Positions 17,431 through 28,400 of a stretch of DNA of 64,000 bases are shown here, in pieces. The stretch's first letter is position 1. Each line of letters starts with the position of its first letter. A program made the translations under genes and the position numbers. The stretch comes from Rhodocyclaceae bacterium (GTDB taxonomy: Bacteria; Pseudomonadota; Gammaproteobacteria; Burkholderiales; Rhodocyclaceae), in the NCBI GenBank assembly GCA_030682175.1, contig JAUXOM010000020.1, positions 19,616 through 83,615 on the forward strand. Reading direction: 5' to 3'. Under the pieces are notes generated by a model. That model was not told the DNA's origin, ran no database searches, and saw only the letters and a program-made list of their open reading frames with translations.

Positions 17431-20352
17431 ATGGCCGACTACCGTAAAACCCTCAACATGCCCGACACCGCTTTCCCGATGCGCGGCGATCTCGCCCGTC
17501 GCGAGCCGGGCTGGGTCAAGGACTGGCAGGAGCAGCAGCTTTACCAGAAGATTCGCGCGGCGGCAAAAGGCCGGCCGCGCTTCGTGCTGCACGACGGCCC
17601 GCCCTATGCCAACGGCGACATCCATATCGGCCATGCGGTCAACAAGATCCTCAAGGACATCATCGTTCGCGCCAAGACGCTGGCCGGTTTCGACGCGCCC
17701 TATATTCCCGGCTGGGACTGCCATGGCCTGCCGATCGAGCACCAGATCGAAAAGACCCACGGCAAGCATCTGCCCGCCGACCAGGCGCGCGCGCATTGCC
17801 GCACCTATGCGCAGGAACAGATCGAACGGCAGAAAAAAGACTTCGTCCGGCTCGGCGTGCTCGGCGACTGGGAGCACCCCTACAAGACAATGGAATATCG
17901 CACCGAGGCCGACGAAATTCGTGCGCTCAGCGAAATGTACCGGCGCGGTTACCTGTTCAAGGGGCTGAAGCCGGTCAACTGGTGCTTCGACTGTGGCTCG
18001 GCACTGGCCGAGGCCGAGGTCGAGTACGCCGACAAGAAATCCCCGGTGATTGATGTGGCTTTTCCGCTCGATGCTGCCGAGCGGGGCCGTCTGGCTGCCG
18101 CTTTCAACATCAGTGCGCTGCCGGAGAAAACCGTCTATGCGGTGATCTGGACCACCACGCCCTGGACCATTCCCGGCAACCAGGCGCTCAACGTCCACCC
18201 CGAGTTTGTTTACGAACTGGTCGACACCCCCAAAGGCTTGCTGATTCTGGCTGCCGAACTGCGTGCCGCCGCGCTGGAACGCTATGGCCTGGAAGGCAAG
18301 GTCATTGGCGCAGCACGCGGCATCGCGCTCGACCGCATGGTCTTTCGCCACCCGTTCTACGACCGCGCTTCTACCGTGTTCCTCGGCGATTACGTCACGC
18401 TCGATACGGGTACCGGCATTGTGCACAGCGCACCCGCCTATGGCGTCGAAGACTTCGACTCCTGCCGTCGCGCCGGCATGCAGAACGACGAGATCCTCAC
18501 GCCGGTGCAGGGCAACGGCTGCTTCGCCGACTCGCTGCCCTTCTTCGGCGGGCTGCACGTCTGGAAGGCGAATCCAGTCATCGTGGACAAACTGGCCGAG
18601 GTGGGCTGTCTGCTGGCCAGCGGCGAGATCATGCACAGCACCATGCACTGCTGGCGCCACAAGACGCCGACCATCTATCGCGCCACAACCCAATGGTTTG
18701 TCGGCATGGATCGGCAGCCAATTCCCCTCTCCCCAACCCCTCTCCCGCAAGGGGAGAGGGGCTTTGGTTTGCTCCTCTCTCCCCTTGCGGGAGAGAGGCC
18801 GGGAGAGAGGGGTGAAAGTGCGACGCTGCGCGTAGCGGCCCTGGCTGCCATCGACGCCACCGAGTTCTTTCCGTCATGGGGCAAGGCGCGCCTGCACGCG
18901 ATGATCGCCAACCGCCCCGACTGGTGCGTTTCAAGGCAAAGGAATTGGGGCGTGCCGATTCCCTTTTTCCTGCACAAGGAAACGGGCGAGCCGCATCCGC
19001 GCACGCTGGAGTTGGTCGAGGAAGTGGCGAAGCGCGTGGAGCAGGGTGGTATCGAGGCCTGGTTCGCAATCGATATCAATGAACTTCTCGGCGCTGAAGC
19101 GGCTCAGTACGACAAGATGAGCGACACGCTCGATGTCTGGTTCGACTCGGGCACGACGCACTGGTCAGTGCTGCGCGGTTCGCACGCGACCGACTGCGCC
19201 TATCCGGCTGATCTCTACCTCGAAGGCTCCGACCAGCATCGCGGCTGGTTCCATTCCTCGTTGCTCACCGGCTGCGCCATCGACGGCCGTGCGCCCTACA
19301 AGGGCCTGCTGACCCATGGCTTCGTCGTCGACGGCAAGGGCATGAAGATGTCCAAATCAAAGGGCAACGTCGTCGCGCCGCAGCAGGTTTCCGACACACT
19401 GGGTGCCGAGATTTTGCGCCTCTGGGTGGCGGCCACCGACTACTCGGGCGAGCTGACCATTTCCAAGGAAATTCTCGACCGCGTGGTCGAGGTCTACCGC
19501 CGCCTGCGCAACACCCTCAAGTTCCTGCTGGCCAACACGGCCGATTTCGACGCGCGCAGCCAGATGTTGCCCGTCGATCAATGGCTGGAAATCGACCGCT
19601 ATGCGCTGGCAATGACCCGCGGGCTGCAAGACAACTGCCTCGCCGCCTACGACCGCTATGAGTTCCACAAGGTGGTGCAGGCGCTGCAGAATTTCTGTGC
19701 CGAGGATCTCGGCGCCTTTTACCTCGACATCCTCAAGGACCGGCTCTACACGAGTGCCACCAACTCGCGTGCCCGCCGCTCGGCGCAAAGCGCGCTGTGG
19801 CACATCGTGCAAAGCCTGACGCGCCTGATGGCGCCGATCCTGTCCTTCACCGCCGAGGAAATCCGTCAGGTGCAGGGGGGCGAGAGCGTCATGCTGAGCA
19901 CCTGGCACACCCTGCCGGAACTCCCCGCCGCGGCGGCGCTCGTGACTCGCTGGCAGGCGATTCGCGCCGTGCGCGCCGAGGTGTCCAAAAAGATCGAGGA
20001 GGTGAGGGCGAACGGCCAGGTCGGTTCTTCCCTGCAGGCCGAGGTGGAAATCCACGCGGCGGGTGACACCTACGACCTGCTGGCTTCGCTCGGCGACGAC
20101 CTCAAGTTCGTGCTGATCTGCTCGAAGGTGACGCTCAATAAAGCTGATGCCGGCGGGACGCCGCCGGCAAAAGTCGGCGCTGGCGAGACGGCGTCAATTA
20201 CCGTAACGCCCAGTCCCCACGCCAAATGCGCCCGCTGCTGGCACTGGCGCGAAGATGTGGGCCGGCATGAACACTCTGCCGAGCATTCCGAGCTGTGCGG
20301 CCGCTGCGCTACCAACCTCTTCGGCGTGGGCGAGGGACGTGAGTTTGCGTGA
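17431..20352 (+). CDS. ileS: Isoleucyl-tRNA synthetase carrying two in-frame repeat insertions
   Basis: 973 residues from the ATG at 17431, about 35 longer than the E. coli enzyme. Class I signatures: [17 protein letters not shown] (HIGH) near residue 60 and [11 protein letters not shown] (KMSKS) near 640; editing domain contains [14 protein letters not shown]-terminal zinc finger CARCWHWR ... CGRC. Insertion 1 (about residues 431-462, from [13 protein letters not shown]) is a near-palindromic repeat placed between FVGMD and the next conserved block. Insertion 2 (near residues 904-922, with [15 protein letters not shown]) lies just before the zinc finger. Both keep the frame and sit in loops, so the enzyme is probably active. 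Confidence 0.97.
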   Translation: MADYRKTLNMPDTAFPMRGDLARREPGWVKDWQEQQLYQKIRAAAKGRPRFVLHDGPPYANGDIHIGHAVNKILKDIIVRAKTLAGFDAPYIPGWDCHGLPIEHQIEKTHGKHLPADQARAHCRTYAQEQIERQKKDFVRLGVLGDWEHPYKTMEYRTEADEIRALSEMYRRGYLFKGLKPVNWCFDCGSALAEAEVEYADKKSPVIDVAFPLDAAERGRLAAAFNISALPEKTVYAVIWTTTPWTIPGNQALNVHPEFVYELVDTPKGLLILAAELRAAALERYGLEGKVIGAARGIALDRMVFRHPFYDRASTVFLGDYVTLDTGTGIVHSAPAYGVEDFDSCRRAGMQNDEILTPVQGNGCFADSLPFFGGLHVWKANPVIVDKLAEVGCLLASGEIMHSTMHCWRHKTPTIYRATTQWFVGMDRQPIPLSPTPLPQGERGFGLLLSPLAGERPGERGESATLRVAALAAIDATEFFPSWGKARLHAMIANRPDWCVSRQRNWGVPIPFFLHKETGEPHPRTLELVEEVAKRVEQGGIEAWFAIDINELLGAEAAQYDKMSDTLDVWFDSGTTHWSVLRGSHATDCAYPADLYLEGSDQHRGWFHSSLLTGCAIDGRAPYKGLLTHGFVVDGKGMKMSKSKGNVVAPQQVSDTLGAEILRLWVAATDYSGELTISKEILDRVVEVYRRLRNTLKFLLANTADFDARSQMLPVDQWLEIDRYALAMTRGLQDNCLAAYDRYEFHKVVQALQNFCAEDLGAFYLDILKDRLYTSATNSRARRSAQSALWHIVQSLTRLMAPILSFTAEEIRQVQGGESVMLSTWHTLPELPAAAALVTRWQAIRAVRAEVSKKIEEVRANGQVGSSLQAEVEIHAAGDTYDLLASLGDDLKFVLICSKVTLNKADAGGTPPAKVGAGETASITVTPSPHAKCARCWHWREDVGRHEHSAEHSELCGRCATNLFGVGEGREFA
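18723..18814. repeat. Near-palindromic GC-rich repeat inside ileS
   Basis: CCCTCTCCCGCAAGGGGAGA and CTCTCCCCTTGCGGGAGAGA are inverted arms around a 15-20 nt centre. It matches the queG element (13961-14062) over most of its length and adds about 30 residues to IleS. Confidence 0.88.
20140..20195 (+). repeat. [14 protein letters not shown] repeat, tandem copies in ileS
   Basis: A diverged unit (AAGCTGATGCCGGCGGGACG, then CCGCCGGC) is followed by an exact-type unit AAAGTCGGCG-CTGGCGAGACGGCG, read KVGAGETA. Confidence 0.8.
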
Positions 20353-20353
20353 A

Positions 20354-20839
20354 ATGTTGCCTGGTCTCTCCCGCTGGCTCGTGCTCGCCGGCACGATCAT
20401 CATTGCCGACTTCGTCACCAAAGCATGGGTGCTGTCCGCCTTCCATCTGCACGAGAGCCGGGCGGTGACCTCCTTTTTCAACCTCGTGCTGGTTTTCAAT
20501 CCCGGGGCGTCGTTCAGTTTTCTGGCCGATGCCGGCGGCTGGCAGCGCTGGTTCTTCATCGTGCTGGCGCTGGCGATCTCCGCCTGGCTGGTCGTCATGA
20601 TTCGCCAGCACGCAAGAGAACGTCTGCTGCCCTTTGCCCTGGCGCTGGTGCTGGGCGGCGCGCTGGGCAATGTCATCGACCGCCTGCGTTTCGGCGCGGT
20701 CGTCGACTTCCTCGACTTCCATGTCGCCGGTTGGCACTGGCCGGCATTCAATGTGGCTGATTCGGCGATCGTCGTCGGCGTGGTGCTGCTGCTCTGGCAG
20801 CAACTGACCCACAAGGAAAATGGCAGCCCCCATGACTGA
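20354..20839 (+). CDS. lspA: Lipoprotein signal peptidase (signal peptidase II)
   Basis: 161 residues from the ATG at 20354, one base after the ileS stop; a GTG at 20339 would overlap ileS. Four membrane helices. Catalytic-region motifs: IADFVTKAW near residue 20, FNLVLVFNPGASFSFL, GGALGNVIDRLRFGAVVDFLD (first catalytic Asp) and AFNVADSAI (second catalytic Asp). Cleaves the signal peptide of prolipoproteins after lipidation; lipoprotein substrates in this window include the RND adaptor and outer-membrane factor. Typical ileS-lspA coupling. Confidence 0.94.
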   Translation: MLPGLSRWLVLAGTIIIADFVTKAWVLSAFHLHESRAVTSFFNLVLVFNPGASFSFLADAGGWQRWFFIVLALAISAWLVVMIRQHARERLLPFALALVLGGALGNVIDRLRFGAVVDFLDFHVAGWHWPAFNVADSAIVVGVVLLLWQQLTHKENGSPHD

Positions 20840-21266
20840 TCGCGTCCGCCACGACAGCCTGGTCACCCTGCATTACCGAGTCGCCACGTCTGACGGCAGC
20901 GAACTCATCGCTACCTTCGGCACAACGCCGGCCACGCTGAAACTCGGCAACGGCGAACTTGCCCCGCCGCTGGAGGCCTGTTTGACCGACCTGCCCGTCG
21001 GCGCACGTCGCGAATTCGTGTTGGAACCCGCCAAGGCCTTCGGCGCGCACAATCCCGATCTGGTCAAACGCCTGCTCGTCAGCGAACTGCCCGCTGGCGG
21101 CGCTGACATCGCCCCGTCGACGGTGGTCGAATTCACCGCGCCCAGTGGCGGCAAGTTTGCTGGCGTGGTGCGCGAGCGCGACGATACGACGGCCCTGATC
21201 GACTTCAATCATCCCCTCGCCGGCAAGTCGCTGCGCTTCGAGGTCGAAGTGATCGGCATACTCTGA
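20820..21266 (+). CDS. fkpB: FKBP-type peptidyl-prolyl isomerase, SlpA/FkpB type
   Basis: 148 residues from ATG 20820 (20832 is an alternative start). It overlaps the lspA end by 20 nt. FKBP pattern: [20 protein letters not shown], then [29 protein letters not shown]. Cytoplasmic proline isomerase and chaperone that commonly accompanies lspA-ispH. Its TGA overlaps the ispH ATG by one base. Confidence 0.9.
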   Translation: MAAPMTDRVRHDSLVTLHYRVATSDGSELIATFGTTPATLKLGNGELAPPLEACLTDLPVGARREFVLEPAKAFGAHNPDLVKRLLVSELPAGGADIAPSTVVEFTAPSGGKFAGVVRERDDTTALIDFNHPLAGKSLRFEVEVIGIL

Positions 21267-22201
21267 TGGAAATCCTGCTGGCCAACCCCCGTGGCTTCTG
21301 CGCCGGCGTCGAACGCGCCATCGCCATCGTCGAACGCGCGCTGGAAAAGTTCGGCGCGCCGATCTATGTGCGCCACGAGGTGGTGCATAACCGCTTCGTC
21401 GTCGACAACCTGAAGGCCAAGGGTGCCATCTTCGTCGACGAACTCGATGAAATACCCGACGGCGCCACGGTCATCTTCAGCGCCCACGGCGTGCCCAAGG
21501 CCGTGCGCACGGAAGCCGCGCGACGCGGCTTGAAGGTATTCGACGCCACCTGCCCGCTGGTGACCAAGGTGCATCTCGAAGTCGAACGCCACCGCAAGCA
21601 GGGACGCGAGGTCATCATGATCGGCCACAAGGGCCACCCCGAAGTCGAGGGCACCATGGGGCAGAGCGATGGCGGCATCCACCTCGTCGAAAATGTCGCT
21701 GATGCCATGGCATTGAAAGTCGGCGCTGGCGAGACGGCGCAATGTGTTCCATTGGCCTATGTCACTCAAACGACGCTGTCGGTGGATGACGCTGCAGCCA
21801 TCGTCGCCGCGCTCAAGACCAGTTTCCCCGCCATCGTCGGGCCAAAAAAAGACGACATCTGCTATGCGACGCAAAACCGGCAGGATGCCATCAAGCAACT
21901 GGCCGAGCGCTGCGAGGTGATCGTCGTCGTCGGGTCGCGGAACAGTTCCAACTCAAACCGCTTGCGCGAGGTTGCGGAACACATGGGACGCCAGGCCTAT
22001 CTGGTTGATCGCGCCACCGAAATCGACGCCGCCTGGTTTGTCGGCAGTCAGTCCGTCGGTGTCAGCGCGGGAGCATCGGCGCCCGAGTCGCTGGTGGACG
22101 AGGTGGTGCAGGCGATTGCCGCCTATACCGGTGGCGTCGCGCCCGAGACCATCCGTAGCGATGAAGGGGTCAATTTTCCCCTACCGGGCGAACTGCTTTG
22201 A
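21266..22201 (+). CDS. ispH: 4-hydroxy-3-methylbut-2-enyl diphosphate reductase with small repeat insertion
   Basis: 311 residues. 4Fe-4S enzyme for the last MEP-pathway step, giving IPP and DMAPP, so it works with Dxs and IspA encoded earlier. Motifs: [13 protein letters not shown] (cluster Cys), [12 protein letters not shown] (second Cys), [13 protein letters not shown] (third Cys) and SSNSNRL for the diphosphate. Between the DVADAMALK and [11 protein letters not shown] blocks it carries [13 protein letters not shown], encoded by a KVGAGETA repeat (21716-21739). The insertion makes this loop a few residues longer than in E. coli. Confidence 0.96.
   Translation: MEILLANPRGFCAGVERAIAIVERALEKFGAPIYVRHEVVHNRFVVDNLKAKGAIFVDELDEIPDGATVIFSAHGVPKAVRTEAARRGLKVFDATCPLVTKVHLEVERHRKQGREVIMIGHKGHPEVEGTMGQSDGGIHLVENVADAMALKVGAGETAQCVPLAYVTQTTLSVDDAAAIVAALKTSFPAIVGPKKDDICYATQNRQDAIKQLAERCEVIVVVGSRNSSNSNRLREVAEHMGRQAYLVDRATEIDAAWFVGSQSVGVSAGASAPESLVDEVVQAIAAYTGGVAPETIRSDEGVNFPLPGELL
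21716..21739 (+). repeat. [14 protein letters not shown] repeat in ispH
   Basis: AAAGTCGGCG-CTGGCGAGACGGCG, identical to the ileS and ccoI copies and read in the same frame. Confidence 0.85.
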
Positions 22202-22301
22202 TTTCTGCCGCCATTCGCCGGTGAATCTCTGCCGTTCATCGGTTTTGCCTGGCGCCAAAAACGAAAACGCATAAAGTGCAATCATGAAAAGGAGTCAGTC
22301 A

Positions 22302-22730
22302 ATGAAAGCCAACCGGGGTTTTACCTTGATCGAAGTGATGATCGTTGTCGCCATCATCGGCATTTTGGCGTCGGTAGCGTTGCCTGCTTACAATGATTAT
22401 CTAATGCGCGGTAAGCTAGCCGAGGCGTTTGGCGAGTTGGCTGGCGCGCGCGCCAAACTTGAACAATATTTTCTCGACAACCGGACGTACGTTGGTGCTT
22501 GCGCGGCCGGCACCGTGGCACCGCTGCCGACAGGCAGATTCTTCACCTACACCTGCCCGACACTAGAAGCCGCCACCTATACCGTCCAGGCGGCCGGCGT
22601 GGCAGCCGAGGGTACCGGGGGCTTTACCTACACGATTAACCAGGCCAACGCGCGGGCAACGACATCCGTGCCGAGCGGTTGGACAGCCAACGCTGCTTGC
22701 TGGGTTTCCAAAAAAGGTGGAGTATGCTGA
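22302..22730 (+). CDS. pilE: Type IV pilin PilE-like protein
   Basis: 142 residues from the ATG at 22302, chosen because AAGGAG lies 7 nt before it; an ATG 18 nt upstream is possible. Type III signal MKANRG then [20 protein letters not shown], with cleavage by PilD after Gly6 and a Glu at mature position 5. The globular domain has [25 protein letters not shown], and Cys residues near the end suggest the D-region loop. First gene of the minor-pilin cluster. Its stop overlaps the fimT start. Confidence 0.88.
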   Translation: MKANRGFTLIEVMIVVAIIGILASVALPAYNDYLMRGKLAEAFGELAGARAKLEQYFLDNRTYVGACAAGTVAPLPTGRFFTYTCPTLEAATYTVQAAGVAAEGTGGFTYTINQANARATTSVPSGWTANAACWVSKKGGVC

Positions 22731-23275
22731 ATTCCCGGCCCGCGCGGGGCATGACCATGATCGAGCTGATGATCACCATCACTCTGATCGGTCTGCTGCT
22801 GTTGGCGGGGCTGCCGGCCTTTACAACGATGCTGTCCAATCTACGGGTGCGTGCCGTGGCCGAGGGTGTTCTTGGTGGTGTCCAGGCTGCCCGTGCCGAA
22901 GCGCTCAAGCGTAACCTGAACATTACTTTCCAGCTTGACCCGGCAAGCGGGATCGGTGGCGGCTGGCAGGTGTTGTTGCCCGACGCGATTTTGTCCGCGG
23001 ACAGCATACTCCACTCCAAATCGGCGGCGGAGGGCGGTGCCGTCCAGGTTAATTCTTCCACGGGCACCACAGAGATAATTTTCAACAACCTGGGGCGCCG
23101 CATCACCCCCGACGCGACGACGCGAATCCTGGGCATCGATGTCAGCAATCCGGCCATCGGCACCTGTGAGGTAGATGGCGGATCGGTACGCTGCCTGCGC
23201 GTCACGGTGGCCATCGGCGGCGAGTCGCGGCTATGCGACCCGAAGCGCGCCGTCGGCGATCCCCAAGCCTGTTGA
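22724..23275 (+). CDS. fimT: Minor pseudopilin, GspH/FimT family
   Basis: 183 residues from ATG 22724 (overlapping the pilE stop). Prepilin signal ends ...SRPARG, followed by [45 protein letters not shown] is the usual GspH/FimT helix-to-domain transition. Part of the initiation complex with PilV, PilW, PilX and PilY1 that primes type IV pilus assembly. Cysteines near the C-terminus ([10 protein letters not shown]) may form a disulfide. Confidence 0.85.
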   Translation: MLNSRPARGMTMIELMITITLIGLLLLAGLPAFTTMLSNLRVRAVAEGVLGGVQAARAEALKRNLNITFQLDPASGIGGGWQVLLPDAILSADSILHSKSAAEGGAVQVNSSTGTTEIIFNNLGRRITPDATTRILGIDVSNPAIGTCEVDGGSVRCLRVTVAIGGESRLCDPKRAVGDPQAC

Positions 23276-23280
23276 GGTGG

Positions 23281-23718
23281 ATGATGAAACAAACGAAAGG
23301 AAAATCCAGTCAGTCGGGCGTGATGCTGCTGGAGGCACTCATCTCGCTGCTTATCTTTGCCATTGGCGTGCTGGGTCTGGTGGGCATGCAGGCCATCGCA
23401 ATCAAGGTTGCCGCTGATTCAAAATATCGGGGCGAAGCGGCGATGCATGCAGACCAGATCATCAACCAGATGTGGGCGGACGACCGCACGAATGCCATGC
23501 TCGTTGCCAATTATTCCAGCACCCCGATCGGGGCGAAATACACCGTGTGGCGTGACCAGATTCAGGGCGTCGGCACCGGCTTGCCAGGTTCGACTTTGAG
23601 TGGCAACGCGCCGACTGTGACGATTGATGCCAACAACCTGGTAACGGTCACCATCCGCTGGCAGCCGCCCAACGCAACGGCGGCGAACAAATATGTCACC
23701 GTCGCCCGACTGAACTGA
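23281..23718 (+). CDS. pilV: Type IV pilus minor pilin PilV
   Basis: 145 residues from ATG 23281 (ATG 23284 equally possible), 5 nt after fimT, with GAGGTGG as ribosome site. Prepilin signal ...KSSQSG, then VMLLEALISLLIFAIGVLGL; the conserved LGLVGMQAIAIKVAADSKYRGEAAMHADQII is typical of PilV. Minor pilin of the tip or initiation complex. Confidence 0.87.
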   Translation: MMKQTKGKSSQSGVMLLEALISLLIFAIGVLGLVGMQAIAIKVAADSKYRGEAAMHADQIINQMWADDRTNAMLVANYSSTPIGAKYTVWRDQIQGVGTGLPGSTLSGNAPTVTIDANNLVTVTIRWQPPNATAANKYVTVARLN

Positions 23719-23724
23719 AAAGCC

Positions 23725-24876
23725 ATGAAAACTTCCACTGCGCACGCCGGGTTTTCGCTTATCGAGCTGCTCGTCGCCATCGTCATTGGCCTGCTTGGCT
23801 CGCTGGCCATCATGCAGATTTTTGTCGGCTCCGAGGCCGGCAAGCGCGCCGCCGGCAGCCTCGTCGATTCGCAAAGCGGTGGCCTGGTGGCACTGTTCGC
23901 CATCGAACGCGACCTGCAACAGGCCGGCCTGGGCTTCACCAACCTGGCCGCGCTGGGCTGCAATGTGCGCAGCAGCGGCGCTTTCAACAGCAAGCCCTTG
24001 CAGCCAGTCACCATCATTCCCGCCGGCGCGGCGATTTCCGCTGCCAGCAATCTCTGGGGCATCCCGCCGGGGGACGCCAATTCAGACATGATCGCCATTG
24101 CCTATGGTGACGCCAGCGCCATGGTCGAAGGCGTGCTGGTGAGCGTGGCCGCCGCCCCCGCCGCAACAACCTATCGTCTATCCAGTATCTGGGGCATCAA
24201 TGCCAGCGACTACATGCTGCTGGCCGAGTCCGGGCAGGATTGCACGCTGACCCGCGCCGTGGCGACCGATCCCGTCAACAGTGATCTGACAGTGGATTAC
24301 GGCGGCGCAGTGGCCTATTCGACCAGCGGTTTTGTCATGCATCTGGGCCGAGCGCCGCAACTGGTCGTTTATGCCGTGCGCAACGGCGCGTTGACGCGCT
24401 GCGATTTTCTCGCCAGCAATTGTTCGAATGCCGCCCAGGTTGGTGATACCACCGTCTGGGTGCCCGTGGCCAACGATGTCGTCGCGCTGGTGGCACAATA
24501 TGGCGTCGATACCGGCGCCCCCGTCGATCTCGCCGCCGATGCCTACTGCAAGTCGCGGCTGGTGGCCGCCGGTGCTTGCCCGGACCCCGACACCGGCGCC
24601 ACCGCGCCGGGCAACCTGACGCTGGCGCAACCGGCGCGGGCCTGCGACTGGGCACGCATTCCCATTGTTCAGTTGGCGCTGGTGACGCGCAGCGGCCAAT
24701 TCGAGAAGGAAGAAGTCAGTCCGGCGACGCTTACCCTGTGGCCCACTTCCGCCGTCGCGCCGACGACCACCGGCCCGGTCTGGACGGTGCCCGACCGGCA
24801 TTATCGCTACAGCGTCACGCGCGGCGCAACCGCCCTGCGTAATGCGATCTGGATGGGAGCGCAGTCGTCATGCTGA
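23725..24876 (+). CDS. pilW: Type IV pilus minor pilin PilW
   Basis: 383 residues. Prepilin signal MKTSTAHAG then FSLIELLVAIVIGLLGSLAI. The large C-terminal domain holds several Cys (CNVRSS, CTLTRA, CDFLASNC, CKSRLVAAGACPD, CDW) likely paired in the periplasm, as is usual for PilW. Its last codons overlap the pilX start (ATGCTGA). Confidence 0.87.
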   Translation: MKTSTAHAGFSLIELLVAIVIGLLGSLAIMQIFVGSEAGKRAAGSLVDSQSGGLVALFAIERDLQQAGLGFTNLAALGCNVRSSGAFNSKPLQPVTIIPAGAAISAASNLWGIPPGDANSDMIAIAYGDASAMVEGVLVSVAAAPAATTYRLSSIWGINASDYMLLAESGQDCTLTRAVATDPVNSDLTVDYGGAVAYSTSGFVMHLGRAPQLVVYAVRNGALTRCDFLASNCSNAAQVGDTTVWVPVANDVVALVAQYGVDTGAPVDLAADAYCKSRLVAAGACPDPDTGATAPGNLTLAQPARACDWARIPIVQLALVTRSGQFEKEEVSPATLTLWPTSAVAPTTTGPVWTVPDRHYRYSVTRGATALRNAIWMGAQSSC

Positions 24877-25460
24877 AGAACGCCTCATTCCGCCGCAGGC
24901 AGCAAGGTGTGGTGTTGTTTCTCGCCCTGATAGTGCTGGTGGCCATGCTGCTGTCCGGACTCGCCTTGTTCCGCAGCGTCGACAGTGGCGTGCTGGTGGC
25001 CGGCAACATCGCCATGCAGAAAAGTGCCACGCGTCAGGGCGACCAGGGCACCGAGGAGGCGGTTATCTGGCTGGCTGCGAATGCGGCCGCTGCCGTGCTC
25101 TACGCCAACGCATCCGGTTATGTCGCCAACGGCCTGAACGACGTGCCCAGCAGCACCCAGACCTGGGCGACCTGGTGGGACAGCTATGTCGCTACCCACG
25201 CGCCAACAACGCTGGCCGCCGACAGCGGCACCGGCAATACCGTGTCCTACCTCATTCAGCGGCTGTGTCGCGCCCCCGGCGCACCGTATACCAGCGGCGT
25301 CGAATGCCTCGGCCCGCCGGAAGCTTCCGGCACCGGCAGCAGCAAGGGCGGCGGCGTCGTCGCGCTGAATCGTGCCAGCTCTGTCTATTACCGCATCACC
25401 AGCCGCATCGTCGGCCCGCGCAATACCGTCAGCTTCGTGCAGACCATCGTATCGATCTGA
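24870..25460 (+). CDS. pilX: Type IV pilus minor pilin PilX
   Basis: 196 residues. The N-terminus RRRQQG followed by VVLFLALIVLVAMLLSGLAL is the PilX type, with no Glu5 as in other pilins but the typical ALALFRSVDSG-like helix end (SVDSGVLVAGNIAMQKSATRQGDQGTEEA). Overlaps pilW by 7 nt and precedes pilY1 by 28 nt. Confidence 0.85.
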   Translation: MLKNASFRRRQQGVVLFLALIVLVAMLLSGLALFRSVDSGVLVAGNIAMQKSATRQGDQGTEEAVIWLAANAAAAVLYANASGYVANGLNDVPSSTQTWATWWDSYVATHAPTTLAADSGTGNTVSYLIQRLCRAPGAPYTSGVECLGPPEASGTGSSKGGGVVALNRASSVYYRITSRIVGPRNTVSFVQTIVSI

Positions 25461-25488
25461 ACCACGGAACGCCCAGCAGGAGAATGTC

Positions 25489-28400
25489 ATGAACACCTCA
25501 ATCGGATACCACAAACACATCGCAGCGGCGCTGCTGACGAGCGCTGCACTGGCCCTGACTGGCACCGCGCAAGCCGCGCCAACCGATCTGGCGACCGTGC
25601 CCCTCATCACGCCGGGTGTCTCCAGCGTGCGTCCGAATCTGATGTTCATCATGGACAACTCGGGCAGCATGGATTGGGATTATCTGCCCGACTGGATTTA
25701 TCGGACGGGGGAAAATTTGTGCAAGGGGTCAGCTGGCACCGCGAATGTTCGGTGCTGCCGCGAACCGGACGGCACTACTGGCAGTTGGAGTTGCCTGCCG
25801 CAGGACGCCGCCGGCGTCAATTTCGACGGAAGTGGTGGCCCCCACCTCCGCGGCATGCCCCCTTTCCATTCTGCCGATTTCAACTCAAATTATTACAACC
25901 CGGCCATCACTTACACCGCGCCAAAAAATGCCGACGGCACCAGCAAAACCAGTTACAGCGGTACTGGCGCGGTACCCTGGGATGGCTATGGTGTGCAATA
26001 CAACAATGTGACCAGGACCATCAATCTGACCACCGAGTTTCCTGATGTCGAATGGTGTACTGACACAACATACTCTGACTGCCTGCGTGCCGACAACTAT
26101 GTGCTGCCTGGTACGGTGAACAGCAAGAGCTACACGACGATGCGCGCGGTGCGGGCAACTGGTTCGAGCATGACCTTTGCCACCGGCAGCCCGGCTGCGC
26201 CGACCACCATCACCAGCAATGTCGGCCCTTATTACTACACGATGGTACCCGGAGAATACTGCACGACGCGTAAGCTGGTGACCTGCATCAACGCCGCCGG
26301 ACCAACCGCTACCCATACATTCCCGGCCAGCCTGCGCTGGTGCAACAACAGTGCAGGTCGCGTCGCGGGTGAGCAGGGCGCCAGCACTACTGACGCCTGC
26401 CAGGCGGTAAAAAACGTCACCTACAAATATCCACGCTATCCGACTCTGCTGCTTGCCAACGCGGTTTCGGCTGCCAATGCGACCGGAACGATTACAGTCG
26501 CCAATCTTCCCAGAAGTGATAGCGCGACTGGCACGGGCGCAACCTGCAACTCCGAGCCAATCAACAAAAAAACCACTGTAACGAGCATTAGACTCAATGG
26601 CGATGAGATTCTGACCGCGCCCTTTATCTATTGTGATCGTGACAGCAATCAAAATGACCGCAACAGGAATTTAGCTGAACAAATTCGTACCCGTATTGGT
26701 AATGATTTTACTGCCTCGCGTAGCGGTGCCGTGCTGACCATCACGACGCCATCAACCCCAAGCTATAACGGCGCTGAGAGGATAACCATTATCACAACGG
26801 CAACGCTAACCGTCTCAGTTTTCAGTGGTGGCGTGACTGCATCTCCGGCACTCTATGCAGCGGGTTCTTTCAAGCGGCTAGACATCGTCTCCGGCCAGAC
26901 CTTCGGCAATATGTGCGTCAACGCCAGTGGCGTGGTCAGCAACGCCAGCGGCGCTTGCCCCTCGGGCAGCACCGTGGTAGTGGACCGCAACAGCCGCACC
27001 GACTGTGCCGGGCGTCCCACCTGTACCTATGCCGAGGAACTGGCCAACTTCGCCAACTGGTTCGCCTGGTATCGCAGCCGCATGCAGATGACCAAGTCGA
27101 CGCTGTCCACCGCCTTCCAGAGTGTCGATGACCGCTTCCGAGTGGGTTATTTCACCATCAACAGTGCCAGCAGCAATCTGGTGAACATTGCACCTTTTGA
27201 TACGGCCCAGAAATCAACCTGGTATACAAAACTTTTCGCCGCCAACCCGGACGGTGGCACTCCGTTACGTGTGGCGTTGGCACAGGCAGGGCGCATCTAT
27301 GCAGGAAAAACCGCAATCACGGGTGCCACCGACCCGGTGCAATATTCCTGCCAAAAAAACTTCACGATCCTGTCCACCGACGGTTACTGGAACGGCAGCA
27401 ACGGCGTGCGGGTCGACGGCACCACGGCAATCGCCAACGAAGACAGCACGGATATGGTGATTGGTGGAGTGACCGGGCCGTTTGCGGATACCTATTCCGG
27501 CACGCTGGCCGATGTGGCAGCCTATTATTACAAGACCGACCTGCGCCAAAGCGTCACCCCGTTCAGCAACTGCACCGGCGCGGAAAATGTTTCGGTGTGT
27601 GCCAACGATGTGCCCACAAGCACCGGCGACAAAAATACCGCGCAACACATGGTCACCTACACGATCGGGCTGGGGATAGACGGGGTGATGAAGTATCGCG
27701 ACAACTACAAAACACCCACGACCGACACGACCGACGACTACGACGCCGTTCGCCTCGGCACAACCGCCAGCCCGGCGACCGGGGTCTGCCCCTGGCAGAC
27801 AACCGGCGCCTGCAACTGGCCGCAACCCGCCGCAGACACGCAGACGAGTATCGACGACCTCTGGCACGCTGCCGTCAATGGCCATGGCAATTACTACAGC
27901 GCCAAGGACCCGCTGGGCTTGAGCCGTGGCCTGCTCGATGTGCTGGCCGGCATAGCAACGGATGACGGCGGCGCAGCGGCAGCCACCACCAGCAACCCGA
28001 ACGTCACCACCGGCGACAACTTCGTCTTCAGCTCGAAATACTGGACTTCTCAATGGACAGGCGAACTCATCCGTCAGACCATGGACCTGACCTCGGGCAA
28101 CATCAACACCGGGCAGGACTGGGAGGCCCATACGCAGCTTGACGCTGCAAGCTGGAGTGGCCGCAACATCTATACCTTCAGCAGCGCGCACCCGGCGAAC
28201 AAGCTCAAGCCTTTCCGGTGGGATGAACTTAACGGCGTGTCGACCAGTTGCACGCCCCCGACCGACGAGAAGGGTTGTTTCTCTTCGACCTACATCGACA
28301 GCAGCCTGGCGCAATTCTGCACTACTGGCCCGCTGTGTCTTTCCAGCACCGAGAAGACCGCAGCCTCGGGCCAGAACCTGGTGGACTTCCTGCGTGGCGA

